Source: JBCBKU01 sp965267475
Lineage (GTDB): Bacteria; Pseudomonadota; Alphaproteobacteria; Rhodobacterales; Rhodobacteraceae
Direction: 5' to 3'
DNA length: 64,000 bases
NCBI GenBank assembly: GCA_965267475.1
Contig: OZ254079.1
Span: forward strand, 744,001-808,000
Positions 25,911 to 34,979 of this stretch are shown piece by piece; positions within the stretch are counted from its first letter, which is position 1, and each line of letters opens with the position of its first letter. A program made the position numbers and the translations under genes. A model generated the notes under the pieces. That model was not told the DNA's origin and did not search any database. It saw only the letters and a list, made by a program, of their open reading frames with translations.

Positions 25911-27808
25911 ATCTTCACTCCCGCAGGCGGGATCTCCTCGCCCTGATAAGTGACAGCGTCCGGCGCATAGTTGAACGCATATCTGTGGGTCGATGTGTCG
26001 CGCAGCCGAAGCCCATCGGGAAGCTGGGTGGTGTCCAGTCCGGCGGCCTCAGTCAGCGGCGGAAGGATCCGGTCCCAAAGGGCATCGTCTGGCCAGCCGG
26101 TCAGGTAATACGTGCTGCCAGAGGCGACCAACGCCGGGCGCCCGTCCGCGCATTGAAGCACTGTTTTGAATGTGCCTTCCACCTGCTCGGACCAGATCCG
26201 GAAGGCACCGCCGCCTGTAACCGGCACCGGCACGCTTTCAGGCAGGGTCTCGACCCAGGCGACCGTCGCATCAAGCCCGGGCAGGTTCGGCGGCAACGGC
26301 GTCGGGATCGCAAAGTCATGCGTCTTGGCGTTTGTGCGCGGCCCTCCCAGGACCTGTCCGCCTGATATGGCAAAGCGTGACAAAGCGTCCAGCGCTTCAG
26401 GCGTCAGTGCCGCTATGGCTGGTGCCAGAACCAGTTTGTAGCCATCCAGATCCGGTGCGCGGGCATCCTGAATGTCGACGGAAAGCCCCAGACGCCGCAG
26501 CGCACGATAGGCTGAATAGGCCACATCGAAATAGGTGAAGCCCGGCCCTTGCGGCTGCGCGCCCCAGGCCCAGTCCGAGGCATAGTCGAACAGCAGTGCG
26601 ACGGGCGCCCGCCCCGGTTCGACTTCGGGCATCTCAGCGATCTCTCGCGCCACAGTTGCCGCTTCCTCAAGTGCGGGGGCGTCGGCGCTGTCGGGCCGCA
26701 GAAGGCCCGCATGCATCTGTTCTTGCGCGAAGGGCGCCTGTCGCCAGCGGAAGTAGCACACCGCCTCGGCCCCGTGGGCAAAGGCTTCCCAGGTCCATAG
26801 CCGCACCATGCCGGGCAACGGCGCCGGGTTGTAGGCGGCCCAATTCACCGGTCCCGGCTGTTGTTCCATGACCCACCAACGACCGCGACCCACTGCGCGG
26901 TAGAGATCATGGTGGAAGGCCTGAAAATCCGGATCGCCCTGACGGACGTATCGCGCCTTTGTCTCGGGCGAGGCCGGGTTCCTGTCTTCCAGGAAGCCAA
27001 GGGGATAGCTGTCCCAACTGGCCACATCCAGGTCAGCCCCCACATCGAAATGATCGAAATCCAGGATCCGACCCATGTAGTTGTGGATCAGCGGCGCATC
27101 CGTCCTGGCCCGAAGGATTTCGACCTGGGCTTTGTTGAAGCGGACGACCTGATCCGAGGAAAAACGCCGGAAGTCCCAGACATGGGACGGGTTGGGCTCG
27201 GTCACCGTCAGGTTGGGCAGTCCTATTTCCGCGAAGTCGCGGTATTCCATGGACCAGAAGACATTGCCCCAGGCCCGGTTCAGCGCATCGGGTGACTGAT
27301 ATTTCTGGGCCAGCCAGTCCTGAAACGCCGTTTCCGCCGCCTTGGAGTAACTGACGCCCGTATTGTGACAGGCATATTCATTGTCGATCTGCCAGGCGGC
27401 CACATATGCGTTCGCACCGTAGCGATCACCCAGCAATCGGACGATCCGGCGACACTCCTCGCGATAGCCGTCATGGCTGAAGCAATAATGCCGCCGCGAC
27501 CCGAACCCGCGGATCTGTCCGTCGGCCCCCCTGGCCAGCATGTCCGGGTGTTTGTCCAGCATCCAACGGGGTGGTGTCGCCGTGGGCGTGCCCAGAACCA
27601 CATTCAATCCAGCAGCCCCAAGGGTTTCAATCGCACGGTCCAGCCAGTCGAGCTCCAGTTGCCCGGGTTCGGGCTCCATCCTGGACCAGGCAAACTCACC
27701 GATGCGCACCCAGGTCAGCCCGGCTGCGACCATGCGGCGCGCATCCTCGGCCCAGGTATCCTCGGCCCAATGCTCGGGATAATAGCAGACCCCAAGCGTA
27801 CGTTTCAC
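25898..27808 (-). CDS. GH42 beta-galactosidase
   Basis: A 636-residue family 42 glycoside hydrolase of usual length. The N-terminal TIM barrel shows GVCYYPEHWAEDTWAED, the acid/base Glu144 in AAWQIDNEYACH and the nucleophile Glu315 in WWVMEQQPGP. The trimerisation and C-terminal domains follow. No signal peptide is present, so it acts on galactosides already taken up. Linked ABC transport and GH36 alpha-galactosidase genes suggest that imported substrates hold both alpha- and beta-galactose. The gene overlaps its neighbours on both sides. Confidence 0.9.
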   Translation of the reverse strand: MKRTLGVCYYPEHWAEDTWAEDARRMVAAGLTWVRIGEFAWSRMEPEPGQLELDWLDRAIETLGAAGLNVVLGTPTATPPRWMLDKHPDMLARGADGQIRGFGSRRHYCFSHDGYREECRRIVRLLGDRYGANAYVAAWQIDNEYACHNTGVSYSKAAETAFQDWLAQKYQSPDALNRAWGNVFWSMEYRDFAEIGLPNLTVTEPNPSHVWDFRRFSSDQVVRFNKAQVEILRARTDAPLIHNYMGRILDFDHFDVGADLDVASWDSYPLGFLEDRNPASPETKARYVRQGDPDFQAFHHDLYRAVGRGRWWVMEQQPGPVNWAAYNPAPLPGMVRLWTWEAFAHGAEAVCYFRWRQAPFAQEQMHAGLLRPDSADAPALEEAATVAREIAEMPEVEPGRAPVALLFDYASDWAWGAQPQGPGFTYFDVAYSAYRALRRLGLSVDIQDARAPDLDGYKLVLAPAIAALTPEALDALSRFAISGGQVLGGPRTNAKTHDFAIPTPLPPNLPGLDATVAWVETLPESVPVPVTGGGAFRIWSEQVEGTFKTVLQCADGRPALVASGSTYYLTGWPDDALWDRILPPLTEAAGLDTTQLPDGLRLRDTSTHRYAFNYAPDAVTYQGEEIPPAGVKIWPR

Positions 27809-28668
27809 AGGATCACCTGATGCTCGGCTTGGCCCTTTGCCACGTCATTGGCGCAAAAGGTCATGCCGTTTTGCGGTTCGGCGGTCAGGGTCGGGGCGCC
27901 AAGCCCCTGCCGTGCGGTCGTGCAGAACAGGGTCGTCAGATCCGGACCACCGAAGGCCGGACAGGAGGAGTTTCGCCCCGGCACCTCGACCGAACGAAGG
28001 AACGCTCCATCCGTCCCGAAAGCCGAGACGCGGTTCATCCCCCAAAACGCGATCCAGACCGAGCCGTCTTCCCCAGTGACCGCACCGTCTGGGTGGAGCC
28101 CTTCTGCCGTCACGTCCAGAAACACCTCAGGCGTGCCAACGGGCCATCCCTCTGCCTCGTCCAGGGCGACGCGCATGACCTTCTTGCTGCGCGTATCGGT
28201 GAAGTAGGCAAAGCGCCGGTCGGGTGAAAAGCAGGTCGCGTTCGATGTGGTGATGCCGTTGTAAAGCTGGCGGACCTCGCCGCGATAATAGCGGTAAAAC
28301 GCACCCTGGCCGATATCGCCCGTCTTGCTCATCGTGCCGATCCAGAACCCGCCCCAGGGGTCGGCGCGCCCGTCATTGGACCGTGTCGCAGGGTTTTGGG
28401 CATCGAGCATCGCAACGCGGTCCCGCGCGCCCGTTTCCACGTCGAAGGTGAAAAGCTGCGTTTCCGAAGCGATCAGAAGAACGGTGTCCGACAGCCATCC
28501 GGCAGCCGAGACATTCTCGGCAAACGTCCAGGTCAGCGTTTCATCGTCCGCGCGCGACAACATGCGCTTGCCCAGAATATCGAACCAGAACAGCTGTTCG
28601 CGCGCCGGGTGCCACAACGGGCCCTCCCCGAGCTGGCAGGGCGTCGGATCGAACACATCCATTTTCAT
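27805..28668 (-). CDS. SMP-30/gluconolactonase family lactonase
   Basis: A 287-residue six-bladed propeller of the SMP-30/LRE family. CQLGEGPLWHP provides the metal-binding Glu, RSNDGRADPWGGFWIGTMS the Asn/Asp loop, and TEGLHPDGAVTGEDGSVWIAFWG the catalytic Asp. In the De Ley-Doudoroff pathway this family opens galactonolactone to galactonate. It overlaps the GH42 start and the KDPGal aldolase end by 4 bases each. Assignment to galactonolactone rests on the cluster context. Confidence 0.85.
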   Translation of the reverse strand: MKMDVFDPTPCQLGEGPLWHPAREQLFWFDILGKRMLSRADDETLTWTFAENVSAAGWLSDTVLLIASETQLFTFDVETGARDRVAMLDAQNPATRSNDGRADPWGGFWIGTMSKTGDIGQGAFYRYYRGEVRQLYNGITTSNATCFSPDRRFAYFTDTRSKKVMRVALDEAEGWPVGTPEVFLDVTAEGLHPDGAVTGEDGSVWIAFWGMNRVSAFGTDGAFLRSVEVPGRNSSCPAFGGPDLTTLFCTTARQGLGAPTLTAEPQNGMTFCANDVAKGQAEHQVIL

Positions 28669-29270
28669 GCGGTTATCTCATCCCAGACCGCGACCATATC
28701 CGTCGCCTTGGCGGCCACATCTGCGGCACTGTCACCGGGCTTGTAAAGCGATGATCCGATCCCGAAGCCATTGGCGCCCGCCGCCAACCAGTCGGCGAAG
28801 TTGTCGGGCCCTACACCGCCGACCATGAAGACCTGGGTTTCCGCGGGAAGCACCGCGCGGATGGCTTTCAGGCCATCGATCCCCATCAGGAAGGACGGAA
28901 AGACCTTCAGCCCGGTTGCACCAGCGTGCAGGGCGGCAAAGCATTCGGTCGGGGACAGGACGCCCGGGAACGATTGCATCCCGGCGGACCGCGTGGCGCG
29001 GATGACGGCGGGATCGCAGTTTGGCGACACAATCATCTGTCCGCCGACCTCGTGGACGCGGGTCACGTCATCGGTGGCCAGTACGGTTCCAGCTCCGATC
29101 AATGCGCGGTCGCCGAATGCTTCGGCCATCCTGCCGATGCTGGTGAAGGGATCCGGCGAATTCAGCGGCACCTCGATCCGGTCAATCCCGGCGGTCACCA
29201 GCGCGCCGGCGACGTCGACGGCTTCAGATGGGTCGATCCCCCTGAGGATCGCGATCAAGGCACGGCTCAT
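28665..29270 (-). CDS. dgoA: 2-dehydro-3-deoxy-6-phosphogalactonate aldolase
   Basis: A 201-residue KDPG/KDPGal-type class I aldolase. Glu33 (DRIEVPLNSPD) is the catalytic acid, and Lys121 in GATGLKVFPSFLMGIDGLKA forms the Schiff base. VPLNSPD and the missing Arg of the KDPG type favour the KDPGal form. It splits 2-dehydro-3-deoxy-6-phosphogalactonate into pyruvate and glyceraldehyde 3-phosphate. It overlaps the kinase gene that makes its substrate and the lactonase gene downstream. Confidence 0.88.
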   Translation of the reverse strand: MSRALIAILRGIDPSEAVDVAGALVTAGIDRIEVPLNSPDPFTSIGRMAEAFGDRALIGAGTVLATDDVTRVHEVGGQMIVSPNCDPAVIRATRSAGMQSFPGVLSPTECFAALHAGATGLKVFPSFLMGIDGLKAIRAVLPAETQVFMVGGVGPDNFADWLAAGANGFGIGSSLYKPGDSAADVAAKATDMVAVWDEITA

Positions 29271-30169
29271 CCCATCGTCTCCTGCAATCCTTCGCGCAGC
29301 CGGGCCAGTCCCGCCCGCGTCATTTTGTCGGCATCGACCAACCGGGGCGGGGCGCCCTGTGCGGCAAGGGCGCGCCCATAAGTCGCCTCGACCCGCGCGT
29401 CCCCGACCAATGCCACTTGCTGGCCCAGCCAGTACGGACGTGCGGTGGCAAGCTCGGCCCCGATCAGCGTGCCGGAAAGACGCGCTCTGGCCGACCGTCG
29501 TGTGTCATCTCGGATCAACCCTTCGGCCCGGATCGAGAAAAGCGTTTGCGCCAGCGCCTCGGGGCGCGACAAGGCGGCGCCGACCGCGTCGTCGAATGCG
29601 TCGCTGTCCCAATCCTCGGTCACCGTATGCCGCAGGATCGAGTGCTCGGACAAGGCCGCGTAAAGATCCCCCGTCATCGCCGTTCGGAAACTGACGACTT
29701 CGCCGGCCGAGATATGGGCCCATTTCGTATGCGTGCCCGGCAGGCACAGGACGCCGTCGAAGTCCGGGTCCGAAGCCAGGAACCCGGCGATCTGCGTTTC
29801 CTCGCCCCGCATAACATCTGCCGGAGTGTTCTGTCGGAGACCGGGCACCACAAAGACCCGTAGCCTTGGATCGCGCGTCTCGGCCCGGGCAATCGCATCA
29901 GAAATCGGCGCGCATGGGACATCGCGATACCCCGCCTCGACCCAGCCCTGGCGCGATCCGACCATGCCGCAGGCGATCACGATCACCGGCTCGGACGACA
30001 ACCAATCGCCGATCACCTCCATCAACGCGGGTTCGAAACCGGCCCGGTCTAGTGACCCCATGCCCTTGTCGGACCTTGCATCGTCAAGGACCCGGTTGTC
30101 GGATCCCATGGCCCAGGCGCGGAGGTTCGAGGTCCCCCAATCCACCGCGATCCAGGCCAGCCTGTCCAT
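29267..30169 (-). CDS. dgoK: 2-dehydro-3-deoxygalactonokinase
   Basis: A 300-residue DgoK-family sugar-acid kinase. WIAVDWGTSNLRAW is the N-terminal phosphate-binding motif, ACGMVGSRQGWVEAGY follows, and CLPGTHTKWAHI carries the ATPase-fold Gly-rich motif. It phosphorylates 2-dehydro-3-deoxygalactonate at O6 for DgoA. TGATG links it to the upstream SDR gene (one shared base), and it overlaps dgoA by 4 bases. Confidence 0.88.
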   Translation of the reverse strand: MDRLAWIAVDWGTSNLRAWAMGSDNRVLDDARSDKGMGSLDRAGFEPALMEVIGDWLSSEPVIVIACGMVGSRQGWVEAGYRDVPCAPISDAIARAETRDPRLRVFVVPGLRQNTPADVMRGEETQIAGFLASDPDFDGVLCLPGTHTKWAHISAGEVVSFRTAMTGDLYAALSEHSILRHTVTEDWDSDAFDDAVGAALSRPEALAQTLFSIRAEGLIRDDTRRSARARLSGTLIGAELATARPYWLGQQVALVGDARVEATYGRALAAQGAPPRLVDADKMTRAGLARLREGLQETMG

Positions 30170-30963
30170 CAGCCCGTGCTGACGACGCCACCGTCAATGA
30201 CCAGGGCTTGGCCGGTCATGGCGCTCGACGCTTTTGAGGCCAGAAACAACATGCCGCCGACGACGTCCGACGGCGCAAGCGGGTGTTTCAGGCATTGCTG
30301 TTGAAGGTGGTGGCTGTTGTCTTCCTCGGGATCGGCGCGGGCTTCAAGCTGGCTTTTGGTCTGAACCCAGCCGCGAACCAGCGCGTTCACCCGGATCCCG
30401 TCGGGCCCGAATTCTCGCGCGAGCGAACGGGTCAAACCGGTGATCCCGGCATTTGCGGTGGTATAGGCCGGATAGCCGATATTCCCTTTCAAGTAGCTGA
30501 CCGAAGAGAAATTGATGATGGACCCGCCACCTGCACGGCGCATTGCCGGTAGCGCGGCCTGGCAGGCAAAGAAATAGGCTTTCAGGTTGATGGACATGGA
30601 CCAGTCCCAAAACGCCTCGTCCACGTCTTCGGTGGTATGGCGCCGGTCATTGGCCGCATTGTTCACAAGCACGGTGACAGGACCATGGATCGATGCCGCT
30701 TCCGCTATGGTCTTCTTCAGTTGCGACGCGTCCGATATGTCGCATTGCATGGCAAGGGGTTTGTTGCCTGTTTCTTCGGCCATCTTCTCGGCGAAGACAC
30801 ACGTCTCAGAACGCTGGATGAACGCGACCTTGGCCCCTTGTCGCAGGAAGCCTTCGGTCAGATGCGCGCCCAGGCCCGAGCCGCCGCCTGTGATAAAGAC
30901 CGAGGCGCCCTGGAGATCGGGAAAAACCGGGTGATGCGTGATGGGTGAGGCAATGTGGTTCAT
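30169..30963 (-). CDS. SDR protein at the galactose-dehydrogenase position, catalytic Lys missing
   Basis: A 264-residue SDR starting at ATG 30963 (a GTG three codons earlier is possible). TGGGSGLG (residues 25-32) binds NAD and NNAAN is at 101-105. The catalytic tetrad is broken: Tyr167 is present in PAYTTANAG, but the Lys of YxxxK is Asn171 (AAT at 30453-30451), and the usual PG motif reads RG (Arg197). Its place suggests D-galactose 1-dehydrogenase, the first step of the De Ley-Doudoroff route. As written it should be poorly active, so it could be degenerate, repurposed or affected by a sequence error. Confidence 0.78.
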   Translation of the reverse strand: MNHIASPITHHPVFPDLQGASVFITGGGSGLGAHLTEGFLRQGAKVAFIQRSETCVFAEKMAEETGNKPLAMQCDISDASQLKKTIAEAASIHGPVTVLVNNAANDRRHTTEDVDEAFWDWSMSINLKAYFFACQAALPAMRRAGGGSIINFSSVSYLKGNIGYPAYTTANAGITGLTRSLAREFGPDGIRVNALVRGWVQTKSQLEARADPEEDNSHHLQQQCLKHPLAPSDVVGGMLFLASKASSAMTGQALVIDGGVVSTG

Positions 30964-31004
30964 GTCGTTCACGTGGTTATGATGCAGTTGACCTGCAACA
31001 TGAC

Positions 31005-33089
31005 CTAAATCCGTTTCCCTTCGATGACCCACATGGATTCCGGAAAAGACCAAGGCAAAACAAGGCCTTGGTGCATGAGATAGGCGCCTGAGACGTCCAG
31101 CGGCTGGTCTTTCAAGGCCGGAGTGCCCCGCGACAGCGCCGAAACCGTGGCCCGGTTGGCCAGTTGGACGCGGTATGTCGCGTTGGGGTCCAGCCGCGTC
31201 AGGCGCAGCGGGCGCGGGGCGATCTGCGACGATGTCGCCGCTTTCCCTGCGAAGACCACGAAGCGAGAGGCGTCGATCGGCATCTGCTGTTCGGCGATGA
31301 CCGCAGGATCGCTGGAATCGAGCCGCAGGATGTCGGCGCCCATCATCCAGTCCCGATTGGCCTTCCACCAGCCCGTCACCTCTCTCAGGACCCGAGTTTC
31401 CCGATCGTCCAGCTCGCGCGGGTCCATCTCGAACCCCATGTGGCGCTGGGCCGCGACCCAGGCGCGGAACGAGATATCAAGAGTCCTTGCAGAGGTGTGG
31501 CAATGGCGCGGGCCGACATGGCTGCCGGTGATGGCGGCAGGCAGGAACAGCGCGGCATTGTGCTGGATATGCAGGCGTTCCAGCGCGTCATTGGAATCTG
31601 ACAACCAGATCCGCTGCGTCCGGGTCAGCACGCCAAAGTCGATGCGCCCGCCGCCCGAGGCGCAGCTTTCGATCTCGACATGCGGGAAATCGGTGCGAAG
31701 CCGGTCAATCAGCGCGTAAGACCCGCGTGTCTGCTCGGCATCGGGCATGGGCAAAACGCGGTTGTGGTCCCACTTGATATACTCGATCTCATGGGCGGCC
31801 AGGATCGCGGCCATCCGATCATAGACGAAATCCCGCACTTCCGGCAGGCCCATGTTCAGGGCTTTCTGTTGCCGCCCAAGCGTCTGATCCTCGGACCCGA
31901 GCGCCCAGTCCGGGTGCTGCCGGTGCAGGTCGCTGTCCGGGTTGATCATCTCGGGCTCGAACCAGATCCCGAAACTCATGCCAAGGTCATGGACATGGCT
32001 GATCAACGGGTCGAGCCCGTCGGGAAATTTCCGAGGATCCACCTGCCAGTCGGACAAGGACCGTGTGTCGTCGTCGCGCATCCCGAACCAGCCATCGTCC
32101 AGAACGAAGCGTTCCGCCCCCAGCTTCGCGGCGCGTTCGGCGATGTCCTTCAGCACGTCGAGCTTGTGATCGAAATAGACCGCTTCCCAGCAGTTGTAAT
32201 GCACCGGTCTGGGCGCGTCCGGCTTGGGCCAGGTCACGATCTGGTCGCGCGCATGGCGCTGAAAGGCGACAGCGCAACCGTTCAGCCCATCATTCGAATA
32301 GACGCCGTAAAGCGGCGCGGTCTTGAACTCGGTCGAGGGCGCGGTCTCCATCCGGGCGGCGTGGCCGAACTGGATCTGGCGGCGCCCGTCGGGCAATTCC
32401 TCCGCCACCATCCGGTGCCCGCCTGACCAACCGTAGTGGAAGGCCCAGACCTCGCCCTGGGTGTTGGTTGCGCCGCGTCCCGGGATCAGAAGCCCCGGGA
32501 AATGTTCGTGCCCGGTGCGGCCTGTCCGGTTCTCGCGATACCGGATCCCGGGCGACCAAGCGGTTCGGTTCAACTGAAACTCGCGACACCATCGGCCAGA
32601 GACATCAATCATCTCGTCGGAATGCTGCGGCGCCGGAATCACCGGGGCGGACAGCCAGTGCAGATGCACCGGGCGCGACGCCGACAACGCCGCCTGCATC
32701 GTGATGATGTGCGTTTCCGGATCAAGCGCGAAGGACGCCGTATAGGTCAGGAGGTTCTCGGTATCCTCATAGACCAGTTCGATACCCCGCGCGTCCTGGC
32801 TGTCCGAGGCAAAGCAGAATTTGGGCAAAAGGGGCGTGCCGTCGCTGTCCCTGACAATCAGCCCGGGTTGCCCCGGGAAAGTGCGCACCGCCTCGGGGCA
32901 GATCGACAGATCCGGGTTTTCGTCCAGCATCCCGCCGGTAACGTCCAGCATGGACGCCGCTGTCAACGTCTCGCCCGAATCGCTATCGGGAAGCGGAGCC
33001 CCCCAATAGACCACCTCGGGAAGCCGTTCCCGCCGGGCTGCCAGAACGAGTGTCTGGCGCCCATCATCCAGGCGCCAGCTTTGGATCAT
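31005..33089 (-). CDS. GH36 alpha-galactosidase
   Basis: A 694-residue family 36 enzyme without a signal peptide, of usual bacterial length. ERFVLDDGWFGMRDDD opens the catalytic barrel, Asp441 in YIKWDHNR is the nucleophile, ESCASGGGRIDFG binds galactose, and WLSDSNDALER near residues 496-505 holds the acid/base Asp. It removes terminal alpha-galactose from oligosaccharides or galactosyl-glycerols inside the cell. It overlaps the permease gene by 4 bases and precedes the SDR gene by 41 bases. Confidence 0.9.
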   Translation of the reverse strand: MIQSWRLDDGRQTLVLAARRERLPEVVYWGAPLPDSDSGETLTAASMLDVTGGMLDENPDLSICPEAVRTFPGQPGLIVRDSDGTPLLPKFCFASDSQDARGIELVYEDTENLLTYTASFALDPETHIITMQAALSASRPVHLHWLSAPVIPAPQHSDEMIDVSGRWCREFQLNRTAWSPGIRYRENRTGRTGHEHFPGLLIPGRGATNTQGEVWAFHYGWSGGHRMVAEELPDGRRQIQFGHAARMETAPSTEFKTAPLYGVYSNDGLNGCAVAFQRHARDQIVTWPKPDAPRPVHYNCWEAVYFDHKLDVLKDIAERAAKLGAERFVLDDGWFGMRDDDTRSLSDWQVDPRKFPDGLDPLISHVHDLGMSFGIWFEPEMINPDSDLHRQHPDWALGSEDQTLGRQQKALNMGLPEVRDFVYDRMAAILAAHEIEYIKWDHNRVLPMPDAEQTRGSYALIDRLRTDFPHVEIESCASGGGRIDFGVLTRTQRIWLSDSNDALERLHIQHNAALFLPAAITGSHVGPRHCHTSARTLDISFRAWVAAQRHMGFEMDPRELDDRETRVLREVTGWWKANRDWMMGADILRLDSSDPAVIAEQQMPIDASRFVVFAGKAATSSQIAPRPLRLTRLDPNATYRVQLANRATVSALSRGTPALKDQPLDVSGAYLMHQGLVLPWSFPESMWVIEGKRI

Positions 33090-33934
33090 TTCACGGCGCC
33101 GAGGGTCAAACCTGCTATGAAGTGCTTCTGCATTAAGAAGAACATCGCCACAGGGGGCAGGGCGGCCACGATGGCCCCCGCGCTCATCAGGTGGAACGCC
33201 GCACGATACTGCGCGTTAAAGCTGGTGATGCCTGCCGTGACCGGCTGCGCCTCGGGCCCCTGGGTCAGAACAACCGCCCAGAAATAGTCGTTCCAGATGA
33301 AGGTAAAGATCAGGACCGCCAGGGCCGCGATGGCCGGTTTCATCAATGGCAGTACGATGTACCAGAAGATCCGCCACTCCGCGATGCCTTCGACGCGCGC
33401 GGCCTCGATCAGCGGGAAGGGCAGGGCCTTGATGAAGTTCCGCATGAACAGCGTGCAGAACCCGGTCTGGAACGCGATGTGGAACAGAACCAGCCCGGTC
33501 TTGGTGTCATAAAGCCCCATGTTCACCGTCATATCGCGCACCGGAACCATCAGGATCTGGAAAGGCACGAAGTTGCCCGCGATGAACATAAAGAAGATGA
33601 ACAGGTTGCCTTTGAACTTATAGATGCCAAGCGCGAACCCGGTCATGCAGGACAGGGCCACGGTGCCGATCACGGTCGGGATTGTGATCATCAGCGAGTT
33701 CAGCAGGTACCGTGGCATGTCGCTGTCAAAGAAGACACGGCCATAGTTGTTGAAGAACTCAAAGGACGACGGCAGCCCCCAATAGTTCCCGTTTGTGAAA
33801 TCCGCGTCAGGCTTGATCGAGAAGATCATCACCGCGATCAGCGGCAACAACCAGATGATCAGGAACAGCGGCAGGATGACCTGATACGAGATCTGCCAGG
33901 ACCGCGGCGTTTTTTCGAGTGGCGTCGGGAACAT
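33086..33934 (-). CDS. carbohydrate ABC transporter permease (MalG type)
   Basis: A 282-residue inner-membrane permease with six predicted helices. EAARVEGIAEWRIFWYIVLPLMKP is the cytoplasmic EAA loop that docks the ATPase. The ATG at 33934 lies one base after the preceding permease stop, and a longer frame upstream is internal to that gene. With the MalF-type permease, the binding protein and the ATPase 3 kb away it forms an importer, most likely for galactosides given the linked glycosidases. Confidence 0.9.
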   Translation of the reverse strand: MFPTPLEKTPRSWQISYQVILPLFLIIWLLPLIAVMIFSIKPDADFTNGNYWGLPSSFEFFNNYGRVFFDSDMPRYLLNSLMITIPTVIGTVALSCMTGFALGIYKFKGNLFIFFMFIAGNFVPFQILMVPVRDMTVNMGLYDTKTGLVLFHIAFQTGFCTLFMRNFIKALPFPLIEAARVEGIAEWRIFWYIVLPLMKPAIAALAVLIFTFIWNDYFWAVVLTQGPEAQPVTAGITSFNAQYRAAFHLMSAGAIVAALPPVAMFFLMQKHFIAGLTLGAVK

Positions 33935-33935
33935 A

Positions 33936-34871
33936 TCAGCGGCCCCCCTTTTCGTCTTGGTACATCGACCACAGGAAGTAGGCGATGAAGAGGAGCATGA
34001 TCGCGAACAGGACGACCGCGATGGCCGCGCCATAGCCCATACGGAAGCCGAACTCCGACAGGCTTTCCTCGAACATGTAGAAACTCAAGACCCGGGTGGA
34101 GCCAAAGGGCCCGCCATTGGTCATGACCGCGATGAAGTCGAAGGACCGCAGCGCGCCGATGATCGTGACCACGAAGGCGATAAAGGTCGCAGGCTTCAGT
34201 TGCGGCACGATCACGTACCACAGCATCCGCGGGCCCTTGGCGCCATCAAGACGCGCAGCCTCGACCTGTTCAGGGTCCACCGCGTTCAGGCCGGTGAGAT
34301 ACAGGATCATGCAATAGGCCGTCTGCGGCCAAAGACCGGCGGCGATGATACCATAGGTGGCCGTGTCGGGATTGCCGAGGATGTTCACACCGCCGATCCC
34401 GAATATCGCGAGGAAGGCGTTCAAAAGGCCCTCTTTCGGCAGGTAGAACCAGGAAAAGACCAGACCAACCACGACTTGCGACAGAACAAAGGGGAAGAAG
34501 AACAGCGACTTGTAAAGCCGGATTCCGCGGACCGTCTGGTTCAGGAACAATGCGATGAACAACCCCGCCGGGATGGCCAGCAGATACAGGATCAGCCAGC
34601 GCACGTTGTTCCAGAACGAAACGTTGAACTTGCGGTCATCGAACAACAACCGTTCGTAGTTCGCGGTGCCAACCCAGGTGGCCTCGCCCAGCCCGTCCCA
34701 TTCGAAGAAGCTGATATAGAAACTCTGGAAAACCGGAATGATCACATAGACCAGGAAAAAGATAATCCCTGGCAGAAGGAACAGCCACGGCGTTACCGCG
34801 ATCTCGTTCCGTTTGTACCAACCGCGCTCTCCGGCTGCGGCGGTCGTGGCGTCCGCTGTTGTGACGGCCAT
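33936..34871 (-). CDS. carbohydrate ABC transporter permease (MalF type)
   Basis: A 311-residue inner-membrane permease with six core helices. VEAARLDGAKGPRMLWYVIVPQLKP is the EAA loop. The start at 34871 is supported by GGAGGAGG 7 bases upstream; in-frame codons further upstream lack family similarity. The gap to the binding-protein gene holds a 10-pair stem-loop that may protect the upstream message. It pairs with the MalG-type permease for uptake of an oligosaccharide or galactosyl-glycerol. Confidence 0.9.
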   Translation of the reverse strand: MAVTTADATTAAAGERGWYKRNEIAVTPWLFLLPGIIFFLVYVIIPVFQSFYISFFEWDGLGEATWVGTANYERLLFDDRKFNVSFWNNVRWLILYLLAIPAGLFIALFLNQTVRGIRLYKSLFFFPFVLSQVVVGLVFSWFYLPKEGLLNAFLAIFGIGGVNILGNPDTATYGIIAAGLWPQTAYCMILYLTGLNAVDPEQVEAARLDGAKGPRMLWYVIVPQLKPATFIAFVVTIIGALRSFDFIAVMTNGGPFGSTRVLSFYMFEESLSEFGFRMGYGAAIAVVLFAIMLLFIAYFLWSMYQDEKGGR

Positions 34872-34943
34872 GTCCGAGCCTCCTCCCTGGGGATCAACAC
34901 ATGCGAAAACCCGTTTGGGCTTGCGAATGGGTTGACGGGGTGA

Positions 34944-34968
34944 CGGGCGGGCCGCATGGGCCCGCCCG
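34944..34968 (-). promoter_or_regulatory. stem-loop between binding-protein and permease genes
   Basis: CGGGCGGGCC (34944-34953) pairs perfectly over 10 bases with 34959-34968 around a 5-base loop, just downstream of the binding-protein stop. No T-run follows on the minus strand. This is the position where ABC operons commonly have a 3'-protecting hairpin that lets the binding protein be made in excess over the permeases. Confidence 0.65.
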
Positions 34969-34979
34969 ATCAAGTTCGC

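Noticed and set aside
30964..31368. A long N-terminal extension of the galactose-operon SDR.
   Set aside because: The extra codons overlap the 3' part of the GH36 gene and do not resemble any SDR N-terminus. ATG 30963 gives the expected length.
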